DNA of 17,437 bases from Hyphomonadaceae bacterium (GTDB lineage Bacteria; Pseudomonadota; Alphaproteobacteria; Caulobacterales; Aquidulcibacteraceae), in contig DPWD01000169.1 of the NCBI GenBank assembly GCA_003526465.1, positions 3,055-20,491 on the forward strand, read 5' to 3'. A program made the position numbers and the translations under genes. This document shows positions 1 to 8,341 of this stretch, piece after piece; the stretch's first letter is position 1; each line of letters begins with the position of its first letter. Under the pieces are notes generated by a model. That model was given only the letters and a program-made list of their open reading frames with translations. It was not told where the DNA came from and made no database searches.

Positions 1-25
1 GCTCTACCAGCTGAGCTACACTCCT
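1..25 (-). tRNA. tRNA 5' half, cut by the window edge (tRNA-Trp possible)
   Basis: Read on the minus strand, the first 25 bases give a 7-base acceptor strand AGGAGTG, then T8-A9, the D-stem GCTC, the D-loop with AGCTGGTA, and the closing GAGC. This is the canonical 5' quarter of a bacterial tRNA. The anticodon lies outside the window, so the isotype cannot be read. An A at position 1 is uncommon and fits tRNA-Trp or one tRNA-Ile; Trp is a guess from the AGG...G acceptor. Confidence 0.8.
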
Positions 26-221
26 AGACCCGCCCCATAAGAGGCCAGCTTCCCATATGGGAATTTCAGCGAAACAGCACAAAGCCGGCGGCGGCTTACG
101 CCGCCCCCGGTCCAAGGCACGGGCTTATGCCCGAACCGGACGGGGCCGGCAAGGGCGCGAACTCGCGATTAGGCGCACTGGCCTTCGAGGCCCCCAGGGC
201 GGCCTGGAGGCAAACCAACCT

Positions 222-608
222 CTACCCCGCGTCGTGCAGGACTTCCCAGGTGTGGCCATCGGGGTCGGTGAAATAGCCGGAGTACGATCCGTCCTCGTCC
301 TCGGCGGCAGTGGCGGTTCCCCCGGCGGACTTCGCTTTCGCAAGCAGCTGGTCAACCTCGCCGCGGTTTTCGGCGAAATAACTCAGGATCGTTTCGGCAG
401 CGCCGCGCGCGGCGGGGCGATGGCCGACACTCTCGACATACACTCCGAAGTCGGAACGATTCATCAGCACCAGATACACGCCATCGAGGTTAAACGCCGC
501 GTGGTCTTCGTCCTGCTCTTCGGGCGCGAGACCGAGGCCCCGATAGAAAGCGAGCGACTTTCCCAAATCGTCAACCGGAAGCGTGACGCACGAAATCGCT
601 GCAGGCAT
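222..608 (-). CDS. VOC (glyoxalase/bleomycin-resistance fold) family protein
   Basis: The product has 128 residues, the usual length for a single-domain vicinal-oxygen-chelate protein. The N-terminal half carries a VDDLGKSLAFYRGLGL segment typical of the first beta-alpha-beta module, and the C-terminal half carries YFTDPDGHTWEVLHD, the common DPDGxxWE ending whose Glu is a metal ligand in catalytic members. I chose the ATG at 608 because GGAGGT lies about 7 bases upstream; an in-frame ATG at 635 would add nine residues with no family similarity. The substrate cannot be told: the family includes lyases, dioxygenases and resistance proteins. It is divergent from the secreted protein gene at 905. 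The 196 bases between it and the tRNA hold small GC-rich hairpins (for example GGCGGC-ttac-GCCGCC near 90-105) without a T-run, so no clear terminator. Confidence 0.85.
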   Translation of the reverse strand: MPAAISCVTLPVDDLGKSLAFYRGLGLAPEEQDEDHAAFNLDGVYLVLMNRSDFGVYVESVGHRPAARGAAETILSYFAENRGEVDQLLAKAKSAGGTATAAEDEDGSYSGYFTDPDGHTWEVLHDAG

Positions 609-844
609 TACCGACCTCCACATCGGCGCAGACATCGCGCCGTCTGCCTAGAGCAGTGAACGGATTCTCATGTGCCGCATAGGCAACGGGCGAAAGTGAT
701 GTCCGCAAATTCACGTTCGGCGGCGCATGCAGGCAATCATTTGTTAACAGCATGGCTTTGTTATGACTTGGCGTGGCAGCTGCGGCACACTGGGCCTCCA
801 AGCGACCGGTGACGTGCGTCCAACATTGGTCCGCCGCGGGTCGC

Positions 845-856
845 CATTGTACAATG
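845..856. promoter_or_regulatory. 12-bp perfect palindrome upstream of the secreted protein gene
   Basis: CATTGTACAATG is a perfect 12-base palindrome 48 bases before the ATG at 905, a position where an operator could lie. About four 12-base perfect palindromes are expected by chance in a window this size, so this is only a candidate. No good -35/-10 pair is obvious beside it. Confidence 0.2.
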
Positions 857-904
857 CGATTCAGTCGGCAGATCACGGCTAGAAACACTAAAGGGGAATA
901 TTTC

Positions 905-1612
905 ATGAGCAGAGCGATTTTCTTCGGAGCGGCTGCGCTCGCACTGTTGGCGGCGGCGCCCGCCCATGCAGAGGGCGGCTATGTCGGCGGCGTCTACGGC
1001 AATGTCGACGTTGACGCCGTTGGCGATGCCGATTTCTACGGCATCGAGGGCGCCTTCGCCGGCGCCAATTTCGAGATCGACGGCGAGTTCCTGGACAGCG
1101 ACGATTCCGATTCCGCATTTGGCGTGACCGGTCATCTGTTCGCGCGCAACGACAGCCACCTGTTCGGCGGCTTCCTAGGCATCGACGATTCCAACGACAG
1201 CACCTCCTGGCGCGGCGGCGTAGAAGCGGCCGGCTATTTCGACCGCTGGACGCTCGCGGGCGCCGTCGGTTACGGCAGCAATGACGACCTCGACGCCGAC
1301 GGCTACGGCATCAACGCCGAAGCCCGCGTGTTCCCAACCGACAATGTGCGCCTGCAGGGCGTGCTGGGCTGGACCAGCCTCGACATCGCCGGCTTCGACG
1401 AAGACGTCATGACCTACGGCCTCGGCGGCGAGTTCCAGTTGGACGCGGCGCCGGTCTCGTTCGGACTCGATTGGGAGCACTCCGACGCCGACACTAGCGG
1501 CATCGAAGCCGACACCATTACAGCGCGCCTGCGTTGGAATTTCGGCGGCACCCTGCTTGAGCGCGACCGCACTGGAGCAAGCCAAGCGAGCGTGACCAGG
1601 TTGGCGCTGTAA
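905..1612 (+). CDS. Secreted, beta-rich outer-membrane-type protein (porin-like)
   Basis: The product has 235 residues. Residues 1-22 form a clear Sec signal peptide (MSRAIFF, a hydrophobic Ala/Leu core, then AHA before Glu23), so the mature protein is exported. The mature part is Gly/Asp-rich with repeated alternating strands such as GFDEDVMTYGLGGEFQLD and TITARLRWNFGG, as in small outer-membrane beta barrels. The last barrel-like strand ends near residue 215 and a short basic tail follows, so the protein does not end in the usual C-terminal aromatic. The start is set by AAGGGGA about 8 bases before ATG905; the reading frame is open upstream to 773 but that part is not protein-like. It is a single gene closed by a strong terminator. 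The function is unknown; the barrel assignment is by pattern only. Confidence 0.75.
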   Translation: MSRAIFFGAAALALLAAAPAHAEGGYVGGVYGNVDVDAVGDADFYGIEGAFAGANFEIDGEFLDSDDSDSAFGVTGHLFARNDSHLFGGFLGIDDSNDSTSWRGGVEAAGYFDRWTLAGAVGYGSNDDLDADGYGINAEARVFPTDNVRLQGVLGWTSLDIAGFDEDVMTYGLGGEFQLDAAPVSFGLDWEHSDADTSGIEADTITARLRWNFGGTLLERDRTGASQASVTRLAL

Positions 1613-1635
1613 GCGTCGGTCCAATGCACAACAAG

Positions 1636-1669
1636 AGCCCCCGGCGTTCGCGCGCCGGGGGCTTTTCTT
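1636..1669 (+). terminator. Rho-independent terminator of the secreted protein gene
   Basis: An 11-bp perfect stem (AGCCCCCGGCG / CGCCGGGGGCT) with the 6-base loop TTCGCG is followed by TTTTCTT on the plus strand, 24 bases after the stop codon. This is a textbook intrinsic terminator. Confidence 0.92.
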
Positions 1670-1771
1670 GCTTGGGTAGTCTTGAGATAGTCGAAATCTG
1701 CGATGCGCCCCAACTGAGCCACCGGAGGCTTCGCCTGCACCTCGGCGCGCGCACCCCCTCCGGCTCGCATT

Positions 1772-1810
1772 CGCTCGCCACCTCCCCCATCGAGGGGGAG
1801 GTGGCGAGCG
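1772..1810. repeat. Perfect 17-bp inverted repeat (REP-like hairpin) downstream of fusA
   Basis: CGCTCGCCACCTCCCCC at 1772-1788 and its exact complement at 1794-1810 are separated by 5 bases (ATCGA). The hairpin sits 17 bases past the fusA stop. No U-run follows it on the minus strand, so it is not a standard terminator; it more likely acts as a REP-like 3' stabiliser or is a dispersed repeat. The perfect arms suggest recent arrival or selection. Confidence 0.85.
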
Positions 1811-1826
1811 CTCTGCCCGACTTTCG

Positions 1827-3908
1827 TTACGTCCGCAGCTTGTCCAGCACGTCCTTGGCGACCGCTTTCGGCACTTCTTCGTAATGGTCGAACTCCATCA
1901 CGTAGGAAGCGCGGCCCTGTGAGAACGAGCGCAGCGTGTTGACGTAGCCGAACATGTTGGCGAGCGGCACCATGGCGTTGATGATGGTGGCGTTGCCGCG
2001 CATGTCCTGGCCCTGGATCATGCCGCGGCGCGAGTTCAGATCGCCGATCACCGAGCCGACATAATCCTCGGGGCTGGTGACCTCGACCTTCATGATCGGC
2101 TCCAGCAGACGCGGATCGCCCTTCTCTTTCAGTTCGCGGAACGCGGCTTGCGCGGCGATCTGGAAGGTCAGCACGTTCGAGTCGACATCGTGATAGGCGC
2201 CGTCGATCAAGGTGGCGGTGAAATCGATGAGCGGGAAGCCAGCGAGCAGGCCGTTCTCCTTGCTCATGTTGAGCCCCTTTTCGACGCCCGGCACGTATTC
2301 CTTCGGCACATTGCCGCCGACGATGGCGTTCTTGAACACGAAGCCCGTCCCAGGCTCGCCGGGCCCGAACTCGATCTTGACGCGCGCGAACTGGCCCGAG
2401 CCGCCGGTCTGCTTCTTGTGCGTATAGTCGATGGTGGCGGGCCGCCCGAGCTTTTCGCGGTACGCCACTTGCGGCGCGCCGACGCTGGCCTCTACTTTGT
2501 AGGTGCGGCGCAGGATATCGATCTTGATGTCCAAGTGCAGTTCGCCCATGCCCTTGAGGATGGTCTGGCCGCTTTCCTGGTCGGTCGACACGCGGAAGGA
2601 TGGATCCTCGTTGGCCAATTTAGCCAGCGCAACCCCGAGCTTTTCCTGGTCGGCCTTCGATTTCGGCTCCACCGCCACTTCGATAACGGGCTCCGGGAAG
2701 ATCATGCGCTCGAGAATCACCGGCTTTTGCGGATCGCAGAGCGTGTCGCCGGTGCGCACTTCTTTGAGGCCCGCAAGCGCAACGATGTCGCCCGCATAGG
2801 CTTCCTTGATGTCTTCGCGGTTGTTGGCGTGCATGAGCAGCATGCGGCCCGCGCGCTCCTTCTTGTCGCGCGTGGAGTTCAGGAGCGCATCGCCCGCGTT
2901 CAGCACGCCGGAATAGATGCGGCAGAAAGTGATGGTGCCGACGAAGGGGTCGTCCATGATCTTGAACGCCAGCAGCGCCATCGGCTGGGCGTCGTCCGAA
3001 GGGCGCACCAATTCCTTTTCCGGATCGTCCATGTCCACGCCCTTGATGGGGGGGCGGTCGATCGGGCTCGGCAAGTAATCGACAACAGCGTCCAGCAAGG
3101 GCTGCACGCCCTTGTTCTTGAACGCCGAGCCGAGCAGCATCGGGTACCAGGCAGCATTGAGCACCGCCAAGCGGATGAGCCGCTTCAGCGTCGGAATATC
3201 GGGCTCATTGCCGTCGAGGTAAGCGGCCATCACGTCGTCGTCCATCTCGACGGCGGCCTCGACCAAAGCGGAGCGATATTCGATGGCTTTTTCTTTCAGA
3301 TCGTCAGGGATTTCGATGATGTCGAACTTCGCGCCGAGGCTTTCATCCTTCCAGATGATCGCGTTCATTTCCACGAGATCGACGAGGCCCTTGAATTGCG
3401 ATTCAATGCCGATCGGCAATTGCAGCGGCACGGGGCGCGCGCCGAGACGCTTCTTGATGTCGTCGACGCACATGTAGAAGTCGGCACCGGTCTTATCCAT
3501 CTTGTTGGCGAAGATGATGCGCGGAACCTTGTATTTGTCGCCTTGGCGCCAAACGGTTTCGGTTTGGGGCTCCACGCCCTGGTTGCCGTCGAGCACCACC
3601 ACCGCGCCGTCGAGCACGCGCAAGGAGCGCTCCACCTCGATGGTGAAGTCCACGTGGCCGGGCGTGTCGATAATGTTGAGCCGCTTTTCCTGCCAGAACG
3701 TGGTGGTCGCCGCCGACGTAATCGTGATGCCGCGCTCCTGCTCCTGCTCCATCCAATCCATGGTGGCCGCGCCATCGTGGACTTCGCCGATCTTGTGGCT
3801 CTTGCCGGAATAAAAGAGGATCCGCTCCGTGGTCGTGGTCTTGCCCGCATCGATGTGGGCCATGATGCCGAAGTTGCGGTAGTCTTCTATTTTGTACTGA
3901 CGGGGCAT
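1827..3908 (-). CDS. fusA: Elongation factor G
   Basis: This is the translocation GTPase that moves tRNA and mRNA through the ribosome and, with RRF, helps recycle it. The 693 residues match the usual bacterial length. GTPase motifs are intact: AHIDAGKTT (17-25, P-loop), RGITITSA (59-66, switch I), DTPGH (81-85) and NKMD (135-138). Domains II-V follow, ending in [15 protein letters not shown]. The start is ATG3908 with GGAAGA upstream. It is the third gene of rpsL-rpsG-fusA. The usual following tuf gene is absent: the operon ends in a hairpin and faces a convergent gene. Confidence 0.98.
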   Translation of the reverse strand: MPRQYKIEDYRNFGIMAHIDAGKTTTTERILFYSGKSHKIGEVHDGAATMDWMEQEQERGITITSAATTTFWQEKRLNIIDTPGHVDFTIEVERSLRVLDGAVVVLDGNQGVEPQTETVWRQGDKYKVPRIIFANKMDKTGADFYMCVDDIKKRLGARPVPLQLPIGIESQFKGLVDLVEMNAIIWKDESLGAKFDIIEIPDDLKEKAIEYRSALVEAAVEMDDDVMAAYLDGNEPDIPTLKRLIRLAVLNAAWYPMLLGSAFKNKGVQPLLDAVVDYLPSPIDRPPIKGVDMDDPEKELVRPSDDAQPMALLAFKIMDDPFVGTITFCRIYSGVLNAGDALLNSTRDKKERAGRMLLMHANNREDIKEAYAGDIVALAGLKEVRTGDTLCDPQKPVILERMIFPEPVIEVAVEPKSKADQEKLGVALAKLANEDPSFRVSTDQESGQTILKGMGELHLDIKIDILRRTYKVEASVGAPQVAYREKLGRPATIDYTHKKQTGGSGQFARVKIEFGPGEPGTGFVFKNAIVGGNVPKEYVPGVEKGLNMSKENGLLAGFPLIDFTATLIDGAYHDVDSNVLTFQIAAQAAFRELKEKGDPRLLEPIMKVEVTSPEDYVGSVIGDLNSRRGMIQGQDMRGNATIINAMVPLANMFGYVNTLRSFSQGRASYVMEFDHYEEVPKAVAKDVLDKLRT

Positions 3909-3954
3909 GGGAAATTCTTCCGTGTTCGGACCCCCGGCTCACCCCGGCGTCCGT

Positions 3955-3972
3955 CAGCCGGCTGAAGCCGGC
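3955..3972. repeat. REP-like GCCGGC hairpin in the rpsG-fusA gap
   Basis: CAGCCGGCTG (3955-3964) is a perfect palindrome and GCCGGC-tgaa-GCCGGC (3957-3972) forms an alternative 6-bp hairpin. It lies in the 74-base gap between rpsG and fusA. An 8-base direct repeat, CCAGCGAT, occurs at 3976-3983 and 3986-3993 around the rpsG stop. It may tune expression between ribosomal protein and EF-G; whether it is a dispersed repeat needs the genome. Confidence 0.55.
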
Positions 3973-3982
3973 GCTCCAGCGA

Positions 3983-4465
<483 letters not shown>

Positions 4466-4837
4466 TTATTTCGGTCGTTTCGCGCCGTAGAGCGAACGGC
4501 GTTGCTTGCGGTCCTTGACGCCCTGGGTGTCCAGCACGCCGCGCAGGATGTGGTAGCGAACACCCGGCAAATCCTTCACCCGGCCGCCGCGAATGAGCAC
4601 CACCGAGTGCTCCTGCAAATTGTGGCCCTCGCCGGGGATGTAGCAGACCGCCTCGATGCCGGTGGTCAGGCGCACCTTGGCGACCTTCCGGAGCGCCGAG
4701 TTCGGCTTCTTCGGGGTGGTGGTGTAGACCCGGGTGCAGACCCCGCGCCGCTGCGGACACGCCTTCAGCGCCGGCGCCTTGTTGCGCACCGGTTTCGGTG
4801 ACCGGGGCTTCCGGATCAGCTGGTTAATCGTCGGCAT
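4466..4837 (-). CDS. rpsL: 30S ribosomal protein S12 (uS12)
   Basis: S12 lies at the decoding centre and takes part in tRNA selection. From ATG4837 the product has 123 residues, the standard short form beginning [10 protein letters not shown]; the frame is open further upstream but that part is not S12. The segment [14 protein letters not shown] carries wild-type lysines, and [14 protein letters not shown] contains the conserved Asp that RimO methylthiolates in other bacteria. Nothing suggests a streptomycin-resistance allele at these two sites. It is the first gene of rpsL-rpsG-fusA. Confidence 0.98.
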   Translation of the reverse strand: MPTINQLIRKPRSPKPVRNKAPALKACPQRRGVCTRVYTTTPKKPNSALRKVAKVRLTTGIEAVCYIPGEGHNLQEHSVVLIRGGRVKDLPGVRYHILRGVLDTQGVKDRKQRRSLYGAKRPK

Positions 4838-4987
4838 TTCGCCCTTTTCTCTTCCGTTTCTACCAAACCCAATAAGCGCGCCGAGCGACCCGCGGGGGGC
4901 TGCCAATGGCGCGCTTCTGCCTCAAACCCAATCGGCGGGGCCCTCAAAAGCCAAAGGCAGGGGCAGCCGTTCCGAATGAGGCGCGAG

Positions 4988-5015
4988 CTTTAGAGGCGCG
5001 AGGGGGGGAGGTCAA
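4988..5015 (-). promoter_or_regulatory. Candidate str operon promoter
   Basis: On the minus strand TTGACC (5015-5010) is followed after 16 bases by CTAAAG (4993-4988). The -35 matches the alphaproteobacterial TTGAC pattern well; the -10 is weak. It would give a leader of about 145 bases before rpsL. No other pair in the 243-base gap 4838-5080 looked better. Confidence 0.35.
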
Positions 5016-5080
5016 GGGCGGGGCAACCAGCCGAGAAAAACCGGTTTTGCGAACCCAGCGAACTGGGACGAAAGGGGCCT

Positions 5081-5677
5081 CTAGGCCGAAGCCGCTCCTA
5101 TCCACTCGGGCTCCGCTTGATCCAGGTCATAGTACTCAAAGATGAGGTGAATTCTATCCGTGGACCCTGCGTTGACAACGGAATGAACGCCCATGTTGTT
5201 GACCTCAACGGCTTCGCCCTCGGGGAATGAGTATCCGACGCAGTCGACATAAAAAATGGTTTCCTGGCTGGTCTGCAATGGAACATGGATTTTATGCGGC
5301 CACTTGGCTGCGGGATTGGCGTCTCGGTGCGGGTGAATTACCCCCCCAGGCGCCAGCCGCGCCAACATAATCCTGGGAAACGCGCCGCGCGCATAATTGT
5401 ACGGCGCCACGGCTTGATTCAGGACGGGCTCCAACAGTCCGCGCCACTCCGGCCACAGCCGGTGATCCGCCGAAACACGCCAATCGTTGAAGCTCGTTAC
5501 AAAGCGAAATACGATATGAGTTGCCTGGTCAAGTGCGTCGAACCGGTTAGGCTTGACGCTGTTCTCAGACTGCCAAACTTCTTCCGGCAGCGCCAACACC
5601 GCTTCGCGCAGTGTGACGATGTCCACCACGCCGAGGCGGCGCGCTGTTTTGGTCTTGCGTGGGTTCGCGTAAATCAC
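5081..5677 (-). CDS. Aspartyl/asparaginyl beta-hydroxylase-type 2OG-Fe(II) oxygenase (second, short copy)
   Basis: The product has 198 residues and a jelly-roll-type core. The iron-binding facial triad is visible: GGVIHPHRD gives H117-x-D119, MGVHSVV gives H165, and R175 in TDRIHLIFEYY would bind the 2-oxoglutarate carboxylate. This arrangement is that of the PF05118-like Asp/Asn hydroxylases, which hydroxylate the beta-carbon of Asp/Asn in peptides; some bacterial relatives act on free or carrier-bound amino acids. The start is GTG5677 within a GTGA overlap with the upstream sulfotransferase stop, with AAGGA behind it, so translation is probably coupled. It is the last gene of the island, 243 bases before rpsL. 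The substrate is unknown. Confidence 0.8.
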   Translation of the reverse strand: MIYANPRKTKTARRLGVVDIVTLREAVLALPEEVWQSENSVKPNRFDALDQATHIVFRFVTSFNDWRVSADHRLWPEWRGLLEPVLNQAVAPYNYARGAFPRIMLARLAPGGVIHPHRDANPAAKWPHKIHVPLQTSQETIFYVDCVGYSFPEGEAVEVNNMGVHSVVNAGSTDRIHLIFEYYDLDQAEPEWIGAASA

Positions 5678-6312
5678 CCTGCTTGTCCTTCAAAATCATA
5701 CCCGAACATCTCGAGATCCCCACGATAGATCTCCTCCACGGCATCTCGCATTGGATTGTCGTAGTAGAGTCGATAATCGCCCCGCTGGGAAGAATTTACT
5801 CGCGCCAGCGGATCGGACTGCAGGCCTAGCCTCTCGCAGTACCCGTCGTAGGCGACTTGCATGTTCTCAACTCGGCCAACGGCGTCGGCCAACAATGCGC
5901 CGCGCTCGTCGGTAATAAACGTGTGTTGGGGGACGAAAAGAAGGTGGTCGAGCGGTCGGCTCTCAAAGAGGAACCGCCTCATGACCGCCTGTGGATCCCT
6001 TGCGAACCCGTTGTCCGCTCGGGTCATAAAGGCGCAATAGGAAATAAACCGGTCGAACGGGTTCCTGACGAATGCAAACTTGAAATAGCTCGAGAAATTG
6101 GGCTCCCCCAGGAAAGGACGAACTTGGATAAGGCTGATGTGTCCGTGCTTGAGTCTAGCCAGCGGCTCGAACGGAAACGTCTTTTTTACGAACAAGCCAA
6201 CCTGCTCGAGATCCCCTGCGCCCAGCTGGCGGCGCAGCGCTCCGCGGATTGCGTGCGTACCCGTCTTAGGGATGGCGACGAATACAAATCGGTGGCGGTG
6301 CGAAATTATCAA
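5674..6312 (-). CDS. Sulfotransferase, Sulfotransfer_2-like, short (C)
   Basis: The product has 212 residues. The PAPS 5'-phosphosulfate loop is seen as VAIPKTGTHAIRGAL (K16-TGT), and the 3'-phosphate motif as FAFVRNPFDRFISYCAF (R83, S91). Both are as in the family of HNK-1/chondroitin and heparan 2-O sulfotransferases and their bacterial relatives, which move sulfate from PAPS to hydroxyls. The likely start is TTG6312, with GAGGA 8 bases upstream; no ATG or GTG lies near the correct N-terminus. It begins 27 bases after sulfotransferase B in the same frame, and overlaps the downstream hydroxylase by 4 bases. Third-position GC seems lower by eye than in the str genes, which may point to transfer. 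No TPR region, unlike A and B. Confidence 0.82.
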   Translation of the reverse strand: MIISHRHRFVFVAIPKTGTHAIRGALRRQLGAGDLEQVGLFVKKTFPFEPLARLKHGHISLIQVRPFLGEPNFSSYFKFAFVRNPFDRFISYCAFMTRADNGFARDPQAVMRRFLFESRPLDHLLFVPQHTFITDERGALLADAVGRVENMQVAYDGYCERLGLQSDPLARVNSSQRGDYRLYYDNPMRDAVEEIYRGDLEMFGYDFEGQAG

Positions 6313-6339
6313 GCCGGGCGTCCTCGAGCTTTCAACGCG

Positions 6340-7809
6340 CTAAAGCCCAACCGCCCGCAGCGCCTCGCGCAGCCGCTTTGTAGCCAAGGGGAATTTTGCT
6401 TCAGCGCCCACGCGTGCAGCAGAAATCGGCGCGCGAACCTGAGCGAAACTCGCGGTAGAAACCGCTCGTTCTTGCAGGTGGGGCTGGCGCACTTGCTCTT
6501 CGTCTCGCAGACCCAAGCTCGAAAGGAGGCGCCCAATTTGGGTGTCGGGATCCTTGACCAGATCTTCGTATTGTACCGTGATGATGGAGCCTTGGTCTCG
6601 CTCCGCCCAAGCGCTCATCAAACGTCTGTAGGAAGCTATGTAACGGGCGAGCAAGGAGGGCTCGCATGCCCAACCTGATTCCAGATTGAAGTTCGTGCGC
6701 CAGCACGACCAAGCTATATCCAAGGGATCGCGCCGAACCCAAACAATGCGGGCGCGAGGCAGCGCCCTCCTGATCAATCCAAGGCGCCAATGATTGTTCA
6801 GCTGTTTGTCCGTCACACGCGGCGAAGCTGCGAACCGCGCGGCGGCAAGCTCAAGATAGCGCCGCCCCATTTCCTCCCAAGGGTTGGATTCTCCCCGCGC
6901 CCGCGCCCGTTCCAGCAGCCGCAGCGCCGTCGCGCGCGATATATCGTTGGCGCCGCGTGAGGCGATCCAAAAAAAATTGTGCTCTCCTCCGCCAGCCACC
7001 TCGGAATGGCTAGCCAGGATATGTTCCGCTAACGTCGTGCCAGAGCGTGGCGAGCCCATCACGAAGATAACCCGATCACTCTCCTGGGAGTTCGCAGAGC
7101 CGCCGTATGAGGCGTCTTGTTCCAAGAGTTCTAACGCGCCCCGCTCAGAGCGCTCGATCGAGTCTCCATCGAACCGAGCCAGCAACGACTTCGCAGCCGC
7201 AGCTTCGTCCAACGCCCGCGCCGCGGCCGCGTCATTGTTGGTGTCGACGTATGCCTTTCCCAACCCATAAGAGACTGCCGCGTATTGGTTTGGCAATGAC
7301 TGACCTATTCTCGCCCGCAACGCCTCCATCGCCGCGATATCTGGATCGTCCGCTGAGAATCGCTTGCCTTGCGCGAGTAACGACCACGCGAAGGCGTCGT
7401 CTGGACCTCCGACCATGAGCGCACGCAGGTGCGTGTCAGCCTCTTCGAGACGGTTGGCGAAGGACAACAGCCGCGCGAGGAGGAACCGCTCCTGTGGGAG
7501 CAAATGGCCGGACGACGCCCACGGCAGGAGCGCTTTCGCAGCTTCATCTGCTCTTCCCGCAGCCTCCAGGGCATTCGCGAGAATGACTGCGGTCATGTGG
7601 CTCGGCGGCGTCTCCGCGTTGAGCCGAAACGCGGACTCCGCAGCCGCGTCCTGCAGTTGCGCGCGCGCCGCAATCATAGTCACCTCGGCCCAATAGGGGC
7701 CGACCGACTGACCAGCGTTCAGCAAATCGTTGATGCGCCGAAGGAGCTCAAATGTTTCGCCCGCTTCCGCAGCGGTGCGGATCGCCGCCAACGCCGCGTG
7801 CGTATTCAC
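6340..7809 (-). CDS. TPR-sulfotransferase B (Sulfotransfer_3-like)
   Basis: From GTG7809 the product has 489 residues. Residues 1 to about 210 are helical TPR-type repeats (for example LANALEAAGRADEAAKALLPWA near 77-98). The sulfotransferase domain follows: MGSPRSGTTL (251-260, PAPS 5' loop), VWVRRDPLDIAWSCWR (356-371, 3'-phosphate site) and VQYEDLV (412-418). This architecture, with N-terminal TPR, is that of bacterial protein or small-molecule sulfotransferases; the acceptor is unknown. GTG7809 is preferred because paralogue A starts at the equivalent place and GGGGGA lies just before it, although spacing is short; an in-frame TTG at 7863 would add 18 residues that derive from the decayed small gene upstream. 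It is a clear paralogue of A, sharing SFAQ(V/I)R and PHLxERAV near the C-terminus. Confidence 0.88.
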   Translation of the reverse strand: MNTHAALAAIRTAAEAGETFELLRRINDLLNAGQSVGPYWAEVTMIAARAQLQDAAAESAFRLNAETPPSHMTAVILANALEAAGRADEAAKALLPWASSGHLLPQERFLLARLLSFANRLEEADTHLRALMVGGPDDAFAWSLLAQGKRFSADDPDIAAMEALRARIGQSLPNQYAAVSYGLGKAYVDTNNDAAAARALDEAAAAKSLLARFDGDSIERSERGALELLEQDASYGGSANSQESDRVIFVMGSPRSGTTLAEHILASHSEVAGGGEHNFFWIASRGANDISRATALRLLERARARGESNPWEEMGRRYLELAAARFAASPRVTDKQLNNHWRLGLIRRALPRARIVWVRRDPLDIAWSCWRTNFNLESGWACEPSLLARYIASYRRLMSAWAERDQGSIITVQYEDLVKDPDTQIGRLLSSLGLRDEEQVRQPHLQERAVSTASFAQVRAPISAARVGAEAKFPLATKRLREALRAVGL

Positions 7810-7866
7810 ACGTCCCCCATCTGAAACCTGATTATTCCTAATTGTTGTGTCCAGAATTCTCAAGCA

Positions 7867-7917
7867 TCAGCGGCCTGACGTCTGTAGAAATAGGGCTATT
7901 GCGACAAAGAAATCCAT
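7867..7917 (-). pseudogene. Decayed second copy of the 5' end of the small secreted protein gene
   Basis: On the minus strand, ATG7917 (with TAGGAGGT before it) encodes MDFFVAIALFLQTSG followed by Arg and TGA: 16 residues in all. The intact gene next door begins MDFIVALALFLQTSG, 13 of 15 identical, and the 42 DNA bases 7876-7917 match 8235-8276 at 33 positions. Homology to the middle of the gene is absent. A few bases at about 7838-7850 encode GHNN in another frame, as at the C-terminus of the intact protein, so an internal deletion is possible. It could also be a translated 16-residue leader, since its ribosome binding site and start are intact. Confidence 0.7.
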
Positions 7918-7973
7918 CCGTACCTCCTATCGCGCGTCCGCCAAGCGCCATTTCGGCGCCTAGATCGCTGAAC

Positions 7974-8276
7974 TCAATCGCCAGCCGAGTTATTGTGACC
8001 GGCGCCCCCGAGCATCTGTTCCATGGTTTCGTGGGCGCGGTCGGCCGTTCGATCTGCATGGCTACGCGAATAGCATTCGGTGACGGCAACTCTTGTTCCG
8101 GCGCGCCGCCGGTCCCTGCAGATCAAAACCCTGTCGATGGGAGGTTGGTCCGCTGGCGCTGCGGTTTGCGCCGATGACGACGCATCTGATACCGCTTCAG
8201 GCTGGCTCTGCGGTTGGGGCTCGGCAACTTGGCCAGACGTCTGCAGAAACAGAGCTAGCGCAACTATGAAATCCAT
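7974..8276 (-). CDS. Small putative secreted protein, 100 residues
   Basis: The start ATG8276 has GGAGGGAG 6-7 bases upstream. The N-terminus MDFIVALALFLQTSG is a short hydrophobic export-type segment (no basic residue, so cleavage is uncertain). A low-complexity Pro/Gln/Ser/Ala linker runs over residues 18-46, then a compact C-terminal part with ICRDRRRAGTRVAVTEC: two cysteines (C53, C68) flanking a GTR turn, then charged helical sequence to Asp100. This C-x-GTR-x-C layout resembles small uncharacterised envelope proteins of Caulobacterales and sphingomonads; that resemblance is from memory. It lies 65 bases after sulfotransferase A and before sulfotransferase B. It contains one tyrosine (Y69) next to C68, with E67 before, and several Asp/Asn, so it is a possible modification substrate. 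Function unknown. Confidence 0.75.
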   Translation of the reverse strand: MDFIVALALFLQTSGQVAEPQPQSQPEAVSDASSSAQTAAPADQPPIDRVLICRDRRRAGTRVAVTECYSRSHADRTADRAHETMEQMLGGAGHNNSAGD

Positions 8277-8341
8277 CTCTCGACTCCCTCCGGGGGGACC
8301 GATTGCGCCTATCGACAACGCACCGGCACGACCAAGCCTCT

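Noticed and set aside
740..770. Possible promoter TTGTTA...TATGAC before the secreted protein gene
   Set aside because: The spacer is 15 bases and both hexamers are weak; not supportable.
1700..1730. tRNA-like sequence on the minus strand (GGCTCAGTTGG followed by GCGCATC)
   Set aside because: It resembles a tRNA D-arm, but the D-stem does not close, and no anticodon stem or T-arm follows. It is at most a remnant and may be chance.
2148..3965. 605-codon open frame on the plus strand
   Set aside because: It is the antisense shadow of fusA in GC-rich DNA; the product is His/Val/Asp-rich with no domain character.
7838..8089. 83-codon minus-strand open frame overlapping the small secreted gene
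   Set aside because: It is out of frame with the clear small gene, has no good ribosome binding site, and covers the spacer and the decayed copy.
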